NCBI GenBank assembly: GCA_964621555.1 | Contig: CAZUOO010000013.1 | Coordinates: forward strand, 1 to 24,615 | Length of the DNA: 24,615 nt | DNA from: UBA2022 sp964621555 | Lineage (GTDB): Bacteria > Patescibacteriota > Dojkabacteria > SC72 | Direction of reading: 5' to 3' | Shown: piece after piece, positions 1-8,127 of the stretch | How the letters are laid out: the number at the start of each line of letters is the position of its first letter | Numbering within the stretch: the first letter of the stretch is position 1 | Translations under genes and position numbers: made by a program | The notes under the pieces: generated by a model | The model's database searches: none | The model's input: the letters and a program-made list of their open reading frames with translations, nothing else | What the model was told of the DNA's origin: nothing

Positions 1-185
1 GCAATTGCATACTCTCTAACCATTTCTGTGTGCCAAGTACTATGTGCCCAGTCAGGTTTGGGTAAGTAATCTGTATCTAAAAGGTAGATTATCCTAGATA
101 CCCAAGGTTGTTGTAGAAACTCCTCATCGTATAGCTTTCTGAAAGCTTCTCTATTTTCTATTACTCTCTTATTCTCCTCATCCAC
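1..185 (-). CDS. Truncated unknown protein, N-terminal part
   Basis: An open frame on the minus strand runs off the left edge and begins after a stop codon at 213-215. The only conventional in-frame start is GTG at 183-185; a CTG at 210-212 is an alternative, and no Shine-Dalgarno motif precedes either. About 61 codons are visible. The product is charged and rich in Trp and Tyr: a Glu/Arg/Lys-rich helix-like start is followed by a segment with PWVSRIIYLL, LPKPDW and WHTEMVREYA. I do not recognise the family. The last residues loosely recall the first helix of HD-type hydrolases, but too little is present to claim that. It lies 36 bases downstream of uppP on the same strand and is probably cotranscribed with it. 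Confidence 0.45.
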   Translation of the reverse strand, partial: MDEENKRVIENREAFRKLYDEEFLQQPWVSRIIYLLDTDYLPKPDWAHSTWHTEMVREYAI

Positions 186-221
186 GATTTGAACAAAATA
201 ACTTAAGGGCAGTTATCTTGC

Positions 222-1007
222 CTATACCATTGTTATTAGTATTACCACCCCTAGAGCTATTCTATATATACCAAAGTATCTAAGAAACCTTGTTTTAGAC
301 ATCTTATCCAATAGCCATAACGACGCGTAACCTGCTATAAAGGTAATCAGTACTGCTATTAGATTGTTCGTCTCCATAAATTGCGAAACACTATTCTCTG
401 TTTTATACATCTCATATGCAAATGAACCAATTAGAATTGGGATGCCTAATACAAAACTCAACCTTATGGCTGTGTACTGCGTAATCCCCGAAAGCATACC
501 TGCTATAGTGGTAATCCCAGATCTAGAAACCCCTGGTATTAATGCTAAGGATTGCGCAAGTCCAGCTAGAAGGGTTTGTTTAAATGATACCGACTCTAGT
601 TTAAGTTCCTCAACACTCTCTGTTAAATCACTCCTATTGAACTTTAAATCTGTCAATATCATAACTATACCTACAAGGATTAGTGATATGGCTACTATCA
701 ATGTCCCTCTTAATAGGTTCTCAATACTATCACCAAATAGAACTCCTATAATTGCTGCGGGTATTGTTGCTATAACAATGTAGAAATATAACTTAAATTT
801 TGTACTTAACTTTGTAAATAGGAATTTCCAGTTGAATAGAATAATTGCTAGTGTAGTACCAACGTGTAAAGATGTTAGTGTGAAAGTAGAAATGCTCTCT
901 ATACTAAGTAATTTAGAAACCAATATTAAGTGGCCTGAGCTTGAAATCGGTAACAGTTCTGTTATCCCTTGGGTTATAGAAAGCACTATAGTTTGAAATA
1001 GGTTCAT
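222..1007 (-). CDS. uppP: Undecaprenyl-pyrophosphate phosphatase (UppP/BacA)
   Basis: This integral membrane enzyme dephosphorylates undecaprenyl pyrophosphate to recycle the lipid carrier used for peptidoglycan and surface glycans. The 261-residue length is normal for the family. Both signature motifs are present. The first is QGITELLPISSSGHL at residues 13-27, with the (E/Q)xxxE pair Q13/E17, the serine run 22-24 and H26. The second is PGVSRSGIT at residues 158-166, with the essential-type arginine R162. Several hydrophobic helices fill the rest. The ATG at 1005-1007 is 24 bases from the divergent hydrolase start at 1032, and there is no ribosome binding site. Its position beside a lipid-linked glycan locus suits carrier recycling for that pathway. 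Family assignment is firm; bacitracin resistance is a known side effect of the family and is not shown here. Confidence 0.96.
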   Translation of the reverse strand: MNLFQTIVLSITQGITELLPISSSGHLILVSKLLSIESISTFTLTSLHVGTTLAIILFNWKFLFTKLSTKFKLYFYIVIATIPAAIIGVLFGDSIENLLRGTLIVAISLILVGIVMILTDLKFNRSDLTESVEELKLESVSFKQTLLAGLAQSLALIPGVSRSGITTIAGMLSGITQYTAIRLSFVLGIPILIGSFAYEMYKTENSVSQFMETNNLIAVLITFIAGYASLWLLDKMSKTRFLRYFGIYRIALGVVILITMV

Positions 1008-1021
1008 TGAGTTGGTACTAT
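993..1021 (+). promoter_or_regulatory. Candidate promoter for the GH18-protease-glycan operon
   Basis: TTGAAA (993-998), a 17-base spacer and TACTAT (1016-1021) end 10 bases before the ATG at 1032. The -35 box lies inside the first codons of uppP on the opposite strand. The -10 match is only moderate (4 of 6). If real, it drives five genes with a very short leader. Confidence 0.4.
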
Positions 1022-1025
1022 TATA
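1020..1025 (-). promoter_or_regulatory. Candidate -10 box for uppP
   Basis: On the minus strand this is a perfect TATAAT ending 12 bases before the uppP ATG, which would give a leader of only about 6 bases. I could not find a convincing -35 hexamer at a spacing of 16-18, so this rests on the -10 match alone in an AT-rich context. Confidence 0.35.
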
Positions 1026-1031
1026 TTATTA

Positions 1032-2699
1032 ATGAAAGTCTTAAATGTAGTATACATAATTGGAGTAATTTTTTCCCTCTTTTTTGCAGGATATATTTTT
1101 CTAGATTCCAATTCGAGTTTAGGCAATTCGTATATTAGTAGTAATAGGGATTATGTAGATCAAACCTCAGATGAAGTAGGTACAGGAAGTGTACTTGCCG
1201 TAAATCAGTTTACTGGGGATCTGCAAAAAGTAGTGGCACAACATAAATTGGAGCCGGTAGCTAAGGTGCCTCAGGTAAAGACCATTCATATGTTAGATGA
1301 GGAACGGAATTCTGAGTTTGATTCAGATTGGAATGAAGAAATTATTGAGTATGAGGGTGTAGGAGGTAGGGAAATCGGGGAAGTGCGGCAAGTACTTGCA
1401 ACCAGTCCTAATAGTGATAAAGAGGTCATGGGATTTCTTCCATATTGGCAACTTTCTAGATATGCCTCAATGCAATACGATAAGCTTACATCTGTAGCAT
1501 ATTTTGCACTAACGGCTTACGATAATGGAGAATGGGTCACAAATGACCCCGGTTATACAGGCTTCCATTCCGCCTCCTTCACAAACATGGTCAATCTCGC
1601 CCATCAGAATAATACACGTGTCTATCTTGTTGTTAAAAACTTCCACAACCGAAGTATTAGGGACTTGGTCGCGAACAAGAATGGGGCGGGGGATAAGTTA
1701 ATTAACAATATTGTAGCGGCAGTTAGAGCTAAAGGATTAGATGGAGTTAATATTGATTTCGAATATATCCCTTCCTCTGACTACCCTGTAACGACAACGC
1801 TTCGAAGTAACTTTGTGTCTTGGCATGATAAGTTATCCAAAAGAATGCACACAGAATTTCCAGGCTCTGTGGTAAGTACAGACGTTTTTGGATCCTCTGG
1901 GGTCGGGTATTCCGCATATGATATTGCAGGTTTAGGTGCGACCTCAATCGATTATATTATGTTCATGTCATACGACTATATCCTTACCTCCTGTTATGAC
2001 GGAAAGAGAATATTTCCAATGTCCCCACTATATGGAAACGGTAGCTGGAATGTCTCATATCACCTAACAGAAGCGGCAAAGAAAGCTCCGAGCAAGAAGA
2101 TACTTCAGGGAATACCCTATTACGGTATAGATTTTAGAGTTAAGTCTGCAGACTTTAATCTCTATAATGCAATGGTAGATTACCCAAACTGCTCAGGTGT
2201 GATTGAAACCTATGGCTCAATAGTTGATCCCGCATTTGATGCATACCACAATTCCTCAAGCATACAGTGGAATAATACAGAAAAGGCCACTTGGTATAAG
2301 TATGTGTATTCCGGAGCGTATAGGCATGGGTACTACGATGACCCAAGAAGTCTATCTGCCAAGTATGATTTCGTGAGAGCCCAAAAATTAGGTGGTATTG
2401 GTATTTGGGCCCTAGGGTATGATTCTGGTACAAATGATCTATGGAACACTCTTCGAGATAAATTTCAAAGAGGTCCATATATATTAGCATTTTCTATGAC
2501 TACAACAGAAAGCCGTGCCCTGCAAATAATCTCAGAGCTTAAGCTTGATGTTGTTACACAAATCGGGAATAATGTTTGGAAGGTTATTCCTAGAAGTGGA
2601 ATCACCACAACCAGCATTGCAAATGCAAGAAAGTACTTCGAAGTGATAATTGCGGAGTTCGAGAATGATACTCCAGGTCGAGATATAATATTACCGTAA
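1032..2699 (+). CDS. Exported GH18-family glycoside hydrolase with propeptide-like tail
   Basis: The 555-residue product starts with a hydrophobic segment at residues 6-24, so it is exported or membrane-anchored, followed by a long acidic linker. A GH18 barrel begins near residue 131 (GFLPYW). The active-site motif is DGVNIDFE at 237-244, with Glu244 as the expected catalytic acid; the middle Asp of the classic DxxDxDxE pattern is Asn240, as is common in SleL/YaaH-like bacterial GH18 proteins. The barrel closes with GGIGIWALGYDSG. This subgroup usually cleaves peptidoglycan or chitin-type beta-1,4-linked GlcNAc; the real substrate is unknown. Residues 480-555 form an additional strand-helix-strand-strand-helix-strand pattern resembling a subtilisin (I9-type) propeptide. 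The subtilase gene follows after 5 bases. There is no Shine-Dalgarno motif. Confidence 0.88.
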   Translation: MKVLNVVYIIGVIFSLFFAGYIFLDSNSSLGNSYISSNRDYVDQTSDEVGTGSVLAVNQFTGDLQKVVAQHKLEPVAKVPQVKTIHMLDEERNSEFDSDWNEEIIEYEGVGGREIGEVRQVLATSPNSDKEVMGFLPYWQLSRYASMQYDKLTSVAYFALTAYDNGEWVTNDPGYTGFHSASFTNMVNLAHQNNTRVYLVVKNFHNRSIRDLVANKNGAGDKLINNIVAAVRAKGLDGVNIDFEYIPSSDYPVTTTLRSNFVSWHDKLSKRMHTEFPGSVVSTDVFGSSGVGYSAYDIAGLGATSIDYIMFMSYDYILTSCYDGKRIFPMSPLYGNGSWNVSYHLTEAAKKAPSKKILQGIPYYGIDFRVKSADFNLYNAMVDYPNCSGVIETYGSIVDPAFDAYHNSSSIQWNNTEKATWYKYVYSGAYRHGYYDDPRSLSAKYDFVRAQKLGGIGIWALGYDSGTNDLWNTLRDKFQRGPYILAFSMTTTESRALQIISELKLDVVTQIGNNVWKVIPRSGITTTSIANARKYFEVIIAEFENDTPGRDIILP

Positions 2700-2704
2700 C
2701 GATA

Positions 2705-5548
2705 ATGAATAATGGCTACAAAACTATAATTGCACTGTTCCTGCTTATTTTTCAGCTCACCCCGCTTAGTACAATTCCATTTAGCGCATATGCAAATACC
2801 AATGTAATATCTTCCAAAGCAGTTTTTCCTAATGAAAAGGTCGCAGATATTGTAGAGAGTGTAAAGGGAGGGAAGAAAGTCTCTAAGTCTGTAACACTCT
2901 TTTCCAGTGGTGATCAGGTGGTGAATAATAGGTATACAGTCTTTTTTAAGAAAGATAGTCAATCTAAAATTGGAAAGTCGTTAAGTAGCGTAAAAACGTT
3001 CTCAGTGGGGGATCAGTATGGCGATTCAATTGCCGTACCAATAACAACAGATGGTGATGATGAGGCATTTCTAGATGAGCTTGATCGCAACCCAGACGTG
3101 CTTGCAATTTCACAGGTTGTAGTTAGAGAGCCTAATGCCGTTTCTGCTCCAAACGACCCTTTATATCCACCTGCGGGGAACTTCTCAAGTTCATATCAAT
3201 GGAATCTAAATAGATCAGCTTCTGGAGAGTATGGAATAGATATGCTAAGAGCATGGGAATATCTAGATTCTCAAGGAAAGAATTGGATGGGTGATGAATC
3301 TATAGTGGTCTCTGTTATTGATACAGGTCTCGCATACGAAACAATCTCAAAATATCCATATACAGGTGGGAGTTGGGGATTTGCACCCAATGTTGATACT
3401 CCTTCACAAATCTATGTAAATGCTGGAGAAACCGCAAACAATGGGATAGATGATGATGGTAATGGTCAAATTGAAGATAACTTTCAAACCGTGGGTGGTC
3501 AACTATACTGTTTAGATGCAAACACTAACGGTCAATGTGATTCGCCTTCGGAAAGAACTAAAGGTTATGTTGATGATGTAAATGGATTTAACGTTGTAGA
3601 TTTCTACAGCTACTGGAATCCACTTAACATAGGTAGTGCACCACTATGTTCGAATGCTCCATATACATCGTATAGATGCGTACCCCAGAGGGTATGTGCC
3701 ACTTCAGGTGATGCTGGGAGCAATCACTTTGGTTGTGTAATTGGTGAAATGGGACATCCTAATGACATGATGGGGCATGGTACAGCTGTTTCAGGAGTTA
3801 TAGCAGGCAAGATTGGAAATGCTCACGCAGGTACAGGGATTGCACCTAATGTAAAAATACTACCAATTAATGTATTTCAGTTTGTATATAATGCTAACAC
3901 CAGTCAGTGGCAACACGGACAGTTTTCAGGTTCTTCAGACTTAATTGCAAGAGCTGTTGAGTATGCAAATGCGGCAGGCTCTAAGATTATAAACATGAGT
4001 TTTGGTGGTACATTGCCAGATCCATACGAGCAATTGGCAATGGAAAGAGCCTATGAGGAGGATAATATATTACTCGTTGCTGCTTCCGGAAACAGAGGTG
4101 TAGGTACTGTTGACTATCCTGCTGGGTATCCAAGTGTTATGGCTGTTGGAGCATCTTCAAAGAATGGAACTCGTGTCTCATACTCTAGTTACGGTAGTAA
4201 TCTTGAATTGGTAGCTCCTGTAAGCGGTGGTATTCCAGTTGAAACCTATACCTGTTACTTTGCATCTAATTCATACTCAAACCCATGTTTGACAACTAAT
4301 TCTCGTCCTAATGCCACTTCGCAGTTTACGCAGTTTTCCACTGGATTAACTGCAGGTACATCTTTTTCAGCTCCTCAGGTGGCGGGTGTCGCAGCATTAG
4401 TTTGGACAATGTATCCAGGTTGGAGTAATGAACAGGTAAGGTATGTATTAAATATGAGCTCAACTCAGCCAAATTCAACTGGGTATAATACTTCAATTGG
4501 CTATGGAATATTGAACGCATATAACGCGGTAAGGGGGAGGGATGACGCAGGTCGTGACCTAACTCAAACAGGTAGGGTTATGCAATCAGTTAGAGGCAGC
4601 AATAATCTATTATACGATAGGTATTCTGACGATCATGGAAATACTTGGAGTAACTGGAACTTATCAAATGTATCTGTAATCTCAACTCCTGCGATTGCCT
4701 ACAATTCTACCACCAACCTACTTCTGCAGGCACGTAGGGATTCTAAGAATGGGCTATTCGTTCGAAACTCTACAAACAATGGTAATACATGGAGCTCATG
4801 GTTGCGCTTAGGTTCAACCTCACAGGCGGTGAAACTTGTAACTGCAGGGGATAGAATCATAATGGCAATGAGAGGGACAGATAGAGGGATATACACCAGA
4901 TATACTGTAAATGGAACTAGTTGGAGCTCATGGAATAAAAGTGGCTCAACAGACGGACTTGTATCCATGGTCTACGATTCAACTTCCGATAGATTAATAC
5001 AGGGTGTGAGAGGGATGAATGGAATGGTGTATACAAGGTATAGCTCCAATAAAGGCAATTCCTGGAGCGCGTGGAGTGGTACAGGTTCAACACCGGGCAA
5101 CCTAACCCTAATTTCAGCCGGTTCTAGAGTGATTCTGTTTGTTAGGGGTAACAATAATCTTATATACAGTAGGTATTCAACAAATGGTGGTAGCTCATGG
5201 AGTGGTTGGGTTTCAAACAGTAGCACATACTCTGATGTAGAAGTTGTATATACAGGATCACGATTAATACAAGTTGTTCGTGATTCTCGAAGTGCGATAT
5301 TAACTAGATACAGCTCAAACCTTGGTAGCTCATGGAGCGGGTGGATTAAAGCTGGAAGTACTAATCAGAATGTGAATCTTGAATATGATTCTCAATTCAA
5401 TAGAGTATTTTCGACTGTAATTGGTATGGATGGTGGTATTTGGACTAGGTATAGTGATAACGGAGGTACTTCATGGGGATTATGGACGAAAAGTGGTACT
5501 ACACCTAGCGCCCCTGAACTCTCATTCTGGGGTACTCAAGATTGGTAA
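2705..5548 (+). CDS. Secreted subtilisin-like serine protease with seven-repeat C-terminal domain
   Basis: The 947-residue product has a signal peptide (1-30, cleavage after SAYA), an I9-like propeptide (about 76-142) and an S8 peptidase domain. The triad is visible: Asp206 in SVIDTG, His358 in MGHGT and Ser553 in GTSFSAP, with the oxyanion-hole Asn463 in SGNRG. Between Asp and His the calcium-loop region is expanded. One loop is DDDGNGQIED (249-258), a second is DANTNGQCD (271-279), and the familiar GYVDDVNGFNVVDF follows. All eight cysteines I see (269, 278, 315, 325, 331, 344, 517, 528) lie in insertions of the catalytic domain. Residues about 624-946 form seven repeats of 44-48 residues, each with R-Y-S and W-S-x-W, as in BNR/PLL-type beta-propellers. 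It is probably a maturing, calcium-stabilised surface protease with a binding domain. Substrate unknown. Confidence 0.95.
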   Translation: MNNGYKTIIALFLLIFQLTPLSTIPFSAYANTNVISSKAVFPNEKVADIVESVKGGKKVSKSVTLFSSGDQVVNNRYTVFFKKDSQSKIGKSLSSVKTFSVGDQYGDSIAVPITTDGDDEAFLDELDRNPDVLAISQVVVREPNAVSAPNDPLYPPAGNFSSSYQWNLNRSASGEYGIDMLRAWEYLDSQGKNWMGDESIVVSVIDTGLAYETISKYPYTGGSWGFAPNVDTPSQIYVNAGETANNGIDDDGNGQIEDNFQTVGGQLYCLDANTNGQCDSPSERTKGYVDDVNGFNVVDFYSYWNPLNIGSAPLCSNAPYTSYRCVPQRVCATSGDAGSNHFGCVIGEMGHPNDMMGHGTAVSGVIAGKIGNAHAGTGIAPNVKILPINVFQFVYNANTSQWQHGQFSGSSDLIARAVEYANAAGSKIINMSFGGTLPDPYEQLAMERAYEEDNILLVAASGNRGVGTVDYPAGYPSVMAVGASSKNGTRVSYSSYGSNLELVAPVSGGIPVETYTCYFASNSYSNPCLTTNSRPNATSQFTQFSTGLTAGTSFSAPQVAGVAALVWTMYPGWSNEQVRYVLNMSSTQPNSTGYNTSIGYGILNAYNAVRGRDDAGRDLTQTGRVMQSVRGSNNLLYDRYSDDHGNTWSNWNLSNVSVISTPAIAYNSTTNLLLQARRDSKNGLFVRNSTNNGNTWSSWLRLGSTSQAVKLVTAGDRIIMAMRGTDRGIYTRYTVNGTSWSSWNKSGSTDGLVSMVYDSTSDRLIQGVRGMNGMVYTRYSSNKGNSWSAWSGTGSTPGNLTLISAGSRVILFVRGNNNLIYSRYSTNGGSSWSGWVSNSSTYSDVEVVYTGSRLIQVVRDSRSAILTRYSSNLGSSWSGWIKAGSTNQNVNLEYDSQFNRVFSTVIGMDGGIWTRYSDNGGTSWGLWTKSGTTPSAPELSFWGTQDW
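4574..5545 (+). repeat. Seven tandem BNR/PLL-like propeller repeats within the protease gene
   Basis: The first Trp of the W-S-x-W core recurs at base positions 4646, 4790, 4922, 5063, 5198, 5333 and 5474 (residues 648, 696, 740, 787, 832, 877 and 924), with spacings of 48, 44, 47, 45, 45 and 47 codons. Each unit reads roughly: hydrophobic strand, V-R-G/D, N/G, I-Y-x-R-Y-S-x-N-x-G-x-S-W-S-x-W, S-G-S-T. Seven units equal one closed seven-bladed propeller, the count known for PLL-type lectins. DNA similarity between units is also visible, for example GGAGCTCATGG in units 2 and 3, which suggests duplication. Confidence 0.85.
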
Positions 5549-5552
5549 TATT

Positions 5553-6752
5553 ATGAAAAAAGTATTGATAATCTCATCCCGTACCTATCCTGCAATTGGT
5601 GGGGTTGAGAATGTCGTGGATAACCTTGCATCTGGTCTTTCAAGTAAGTTTAAGGTTAAAGTTATTACAAACTTCTACCGTACTCAGAAACCCGGACTTT
5701 CATCCTTAAGGGAGTTTCTAAGGCATCCCATTCTTGAACATATTAGAGCATTAATAGGGATTGGGTATAGCCGAAATGGATATACAATTTTGGAATCATA
5801 TTTTATTTTCTTCGGCATATCAAAGATACGTAATATACTTTCCCTCCTACTCTTTCCTATTACTGTACTACACTTCATATATCATCTATGGCTCTTTCGC
5901 CCAGATATTGTAAACCTGCACTTTGCAGATAACTCAACAGTATATGCTTGGTTGGCAAAGAAACTATTGCCAAAATCCAAGCTTGTTATTTCATTCCATG
6001 GGGTTGACCTAATGAAATTTGCATCAAACTCTAAAATACATAGTTATATTGTTACCCAAACTGCTTTAATCTCCGATCATGTAGTGTTTGTATCGCGTAA
6101 TTTAGAAGAGTATTTTAAGAAGATAGTTAATACAAGAGAAATACAGGTAGCGCAGAGTATCATTTATAATGCGGTGGGCACCTTGTTTACACATAAGGAT
6201 ATTCGTAACAAAGAAGGTAGCTATATATTGTTTCTGGGTAGATTGGTTGCAAAAAAGGGTGTTGATATACTGATCCGTGCATATAATGAACTAACGGTGC
6301 AATCTAAATCTAATATTCCCAATCTAGTTATAGTTGGAGATGGGGATCGTAAAGATGAACTGGTTAAGATGGCCGATGGAAACAATAAGATTGAATTTAG
6401 GAAATCTGCTACCATACCTGATGAGGTAATCGAATATATGGATGATGCTATTATGTTCATAACACCTTCTAGAGAAGAACCCTTTGGCATTGTGAATATT
6501 GAAGCAATGTCTAGGGATGTACCAGTTATAGCTTCGAATGTCGGTGGGATACCTGAGTATATAACCGATAACCAGACTGGGTTGTTATTTGAATCCGAAA
6601 ACGTGGGTGAATTGAATCACTGTATCGTTAGTTTATTGAATGATTCTGATTTGAGAGCTAAACTTGCTAAAGGTGGAAGAAAACTCGTTAATGAGGGGTT
6701 TAGTAGTAATATCTTTTTGTCCAAATATGAAGAACTTTATAACAATCTATAA
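5553..6752 (+). CDS. GT4-family glycosyltransferase
   Basis: A retaining GT-B glycosyltransferase that probably adds a sugar from a nucleotide-sugar donor to a lipid-linked surface glycan at the inner membrane face. I chose the ATG at 5553 because the protein then begins MKKVLIISS, followed by the glycine-rich acceptor loop AIGGVENVV typical of the family. An upstream ATG at 5421 lies inside the protease gene and would add 44 atypical residues. The C-terminal donor domain shows FLGRLVAKKGVDIL, IVGDG and the E-x7-E motif E309-E317 (EPFGIVNIE), then NVGGIPEYI and NQTGLLF. Length is 399 residues. It starts 4 bases after the protease stop and overlaps the next gene by 26 bases, so the genes are cotranscribed. 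The exact sugar cannot be read from the sequence. Confidence 0.92.
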   Translation: MKKVLIISSRTYPAIGGVENVVDNLASGLSSKFKVKVITNFYRTQKPGLSSLREFLRHPILEHIRALIGIGYSRNGYTILESYFIFFGISKIRNILSLLLFPITVLHFIYHLWLFRPDIVNLHFADNSTVYAWLAKKLLPKSKLVISFHGVDLMKFASNSKIHSYIVTQTALISDHVVFVSRNLEEYFKKIVNTREIQVAQSIIYNAVGTLFTHKDIRNKEGSYILFLGRLVAKKGVDILIRAYNELTVQSKSNIPNLVIVGDGDRKDELVKMADGNNKIEFRKSATIPDEVIEYMDDAIMFITPSREEPFGIVNIEAMSRDVPVIASNVGGIPEYITDNQTGLLFESENVGELNHCIVSLLNDSDLRAKLAKGGRKLVNEGFSSNIFLSKYEELYNNL

Positions 6753-8127
6753 TCGAATAGGTACGGTATTATTACTGCTCTATGTGTTTACAGTACCGTT
6801 TCAATTCTATTTAACCTCTGGTTTTAGTATCACACTCTCTCTAATCTTAATAACACTCCTCACACTATACATCTTGATTGCTGTTATCCAGAAATTTAAA
6901 GACAGTGGCTTCCTCTCTATATATCAAGCGTATAAAGGGTATCTAATACTCCCCTTAATCTTTCTTCCCATTGTTGTTTCATATTTTTTTAATACTGATA
7001 CGTCGAGTGTTAAGGAACTATTAAGATGGGGACTCTTTCTGTCCGAGATATTTATAGCAATCGAAGTAGTTAGGATAACAAAGATTCCTATACTTTGGAT
7101 TGTGAATACCTTCATCTTGAGCACTTTTGCCATGATCCTCCTAACCTTCTACCAAATTACTGTATCACAAGAAGTTGAGTATAGTATTATGAAATCTTGG
7201 TTTGGAAATATCTTCAATGATCCTGAATTGATATCTACGAAATTAACAGGAGAGAGCAAATTCAATTGGATTTATGGAAATACAATTCGTGTGCACGGTG
7301 TATTTGCAAATGTCTCTCACTTTGCCTTTCTTCTTGGGGCTTCGCTTATACTACTGATAGAAACATATAGAAGTAAATGGGATTTAAAGTTAAGTATACT
7401 TGGGGGGATTTTAGCCTCTTTCATAATTCTCTCTCTAGTTAGATCCGTTCAGACTGCTATCCTAGTTGTTGTCTTTGTAAATATAATAATTGCCTTTGTT
7501 AGCAAGGATTGGAAATGCATCATGCCCTATCTTTATACTCAAATACTTGGGGTTATGTTTGCTATAGTCTTGGCGCTACTCTCATATGAAAAGATCTTTC
7601 TATATACACTGGCAGTGAGATTTGTAGAGACCATTACGTTTGATGGGGCTATTTTTAATTCATACTTCACATCATTCAAATCATTTTTCAGCAGGATCAA
7701 TGTTGTACCTACTGATGAGTTTAATGAATATGGAGGGGTAGGGGGGCGATATAATCTGTGGAAGATTACTTTACTAGAAGTTATCATCCCTAGGATAAAG
7801 AATTTACAATTCTTGTTGTTTGGGTTGGGACCATCTTCACTTGGGGTTACCTTAAAATCTACATTGAATGAATACTTTAAATTGTTTAATACCGTTGATA
7901 ACTCGTATTTGCAGTGGTTTGTAGAGATTGGGTTAATGCCTTTTCTTATTCTGGGGGCTTACCTAAAAAAACACTTTAAGTTTAGCCTTCGATTAATACA
8001 AGAGCATTGGCAAATAATAATATTTGTTGGGATATCTGCACTTTTCACTAATATACTCCCAGATATACGTATGGGCATGATATTATCAATTCTAATACTT
8101 ATAGTTATGATGAAACATGGGAAATAA
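6727..8127 (+). CDS. O-antigen ligase/polymerase-like membrane protein
   Basis: A 466-residue polytopic membrane protein with about ten or more hydrophobic helices. A large extracytoplasmic loop between the later helices holds the segment YGGVGGRYNLWKITLLEV and then FGLGPSSLGVT. The motif TVDNSYLQWFVEIGLMPF in the following helix is the hallmark of the Wzy/WaaL (O-antigen ligase) superfamily, whose members join lipid-linked glycans to an acceptor or to each other. The ATG at 6727 gives a plausible start (MKNFITIYNRIG); an earlier ATG at 6664 lies within the glycosyltransferase and adds non-conserved residues. It overlaps the preceding gene by 26 bases and the following one by 11, indicating translational coupling. 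Ligase and polymerase cannot be told apart from sequence; with a flippase next door either fits. Confidence 0.82.
   Translation: MKNFITIYNRIGTVLLLLYVFTVPFQFYLTSGFSITLSLILITLLTLYILIAVIQKFKDSGFLSIYQAYKGYLILPLIFLPIVVSYFFNTDTSSVKELLRWGLFLSEIFIAIEVVRITKIPILWIVNTFILSTFAMILLTFYQITVSQEVEYSIMKSWFGNIFNDPELISTKLTGESKFNWIYGNTIRVHGVFANVSHFAFLLGASLILLIETYRSKWDLKLSILGGILASFIILSLVRSVQTAILVVVFVNIIIAFVSKDWKCIMPYLYTQILGVMFAIVLALLSYEKIFLYTLAVRFVETITFDGAIFNSYFTSFKSFFSRINVVPTDEFNEYGGVGGRYNLWKITLLEVIIPRIKNLQFLLFGLGPSSLGVTLKSTLNEYFKLFNTVDNSYLQWFVEIGLMPFLILGAYLKKHFKFSLRLIQEHWQIIIFVGISALFTNILPDIRMGMILSILILIVMMKHGK

Noticed and set aside
364..783. Open frame of 139 codons antisense to uppP
   Set aside because: UppP motifs on the other strand account for this DNA, and the antisense product has no recognisable features.
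3446..3560. Dockerin repeat in the protease as partner for the cohesin protein
   Set aside because: The D-rich loops lack the paired helix pattern of dockerins and lie in the known calcium-loop region of subtilases.
5421..5552. Longer start for the first GT4 glycosyltransferase
   Set aside because: It would overlap the protease tail by 128 bases and add residues unlike the family; MKKVLIISS at 5553 is the natural start.
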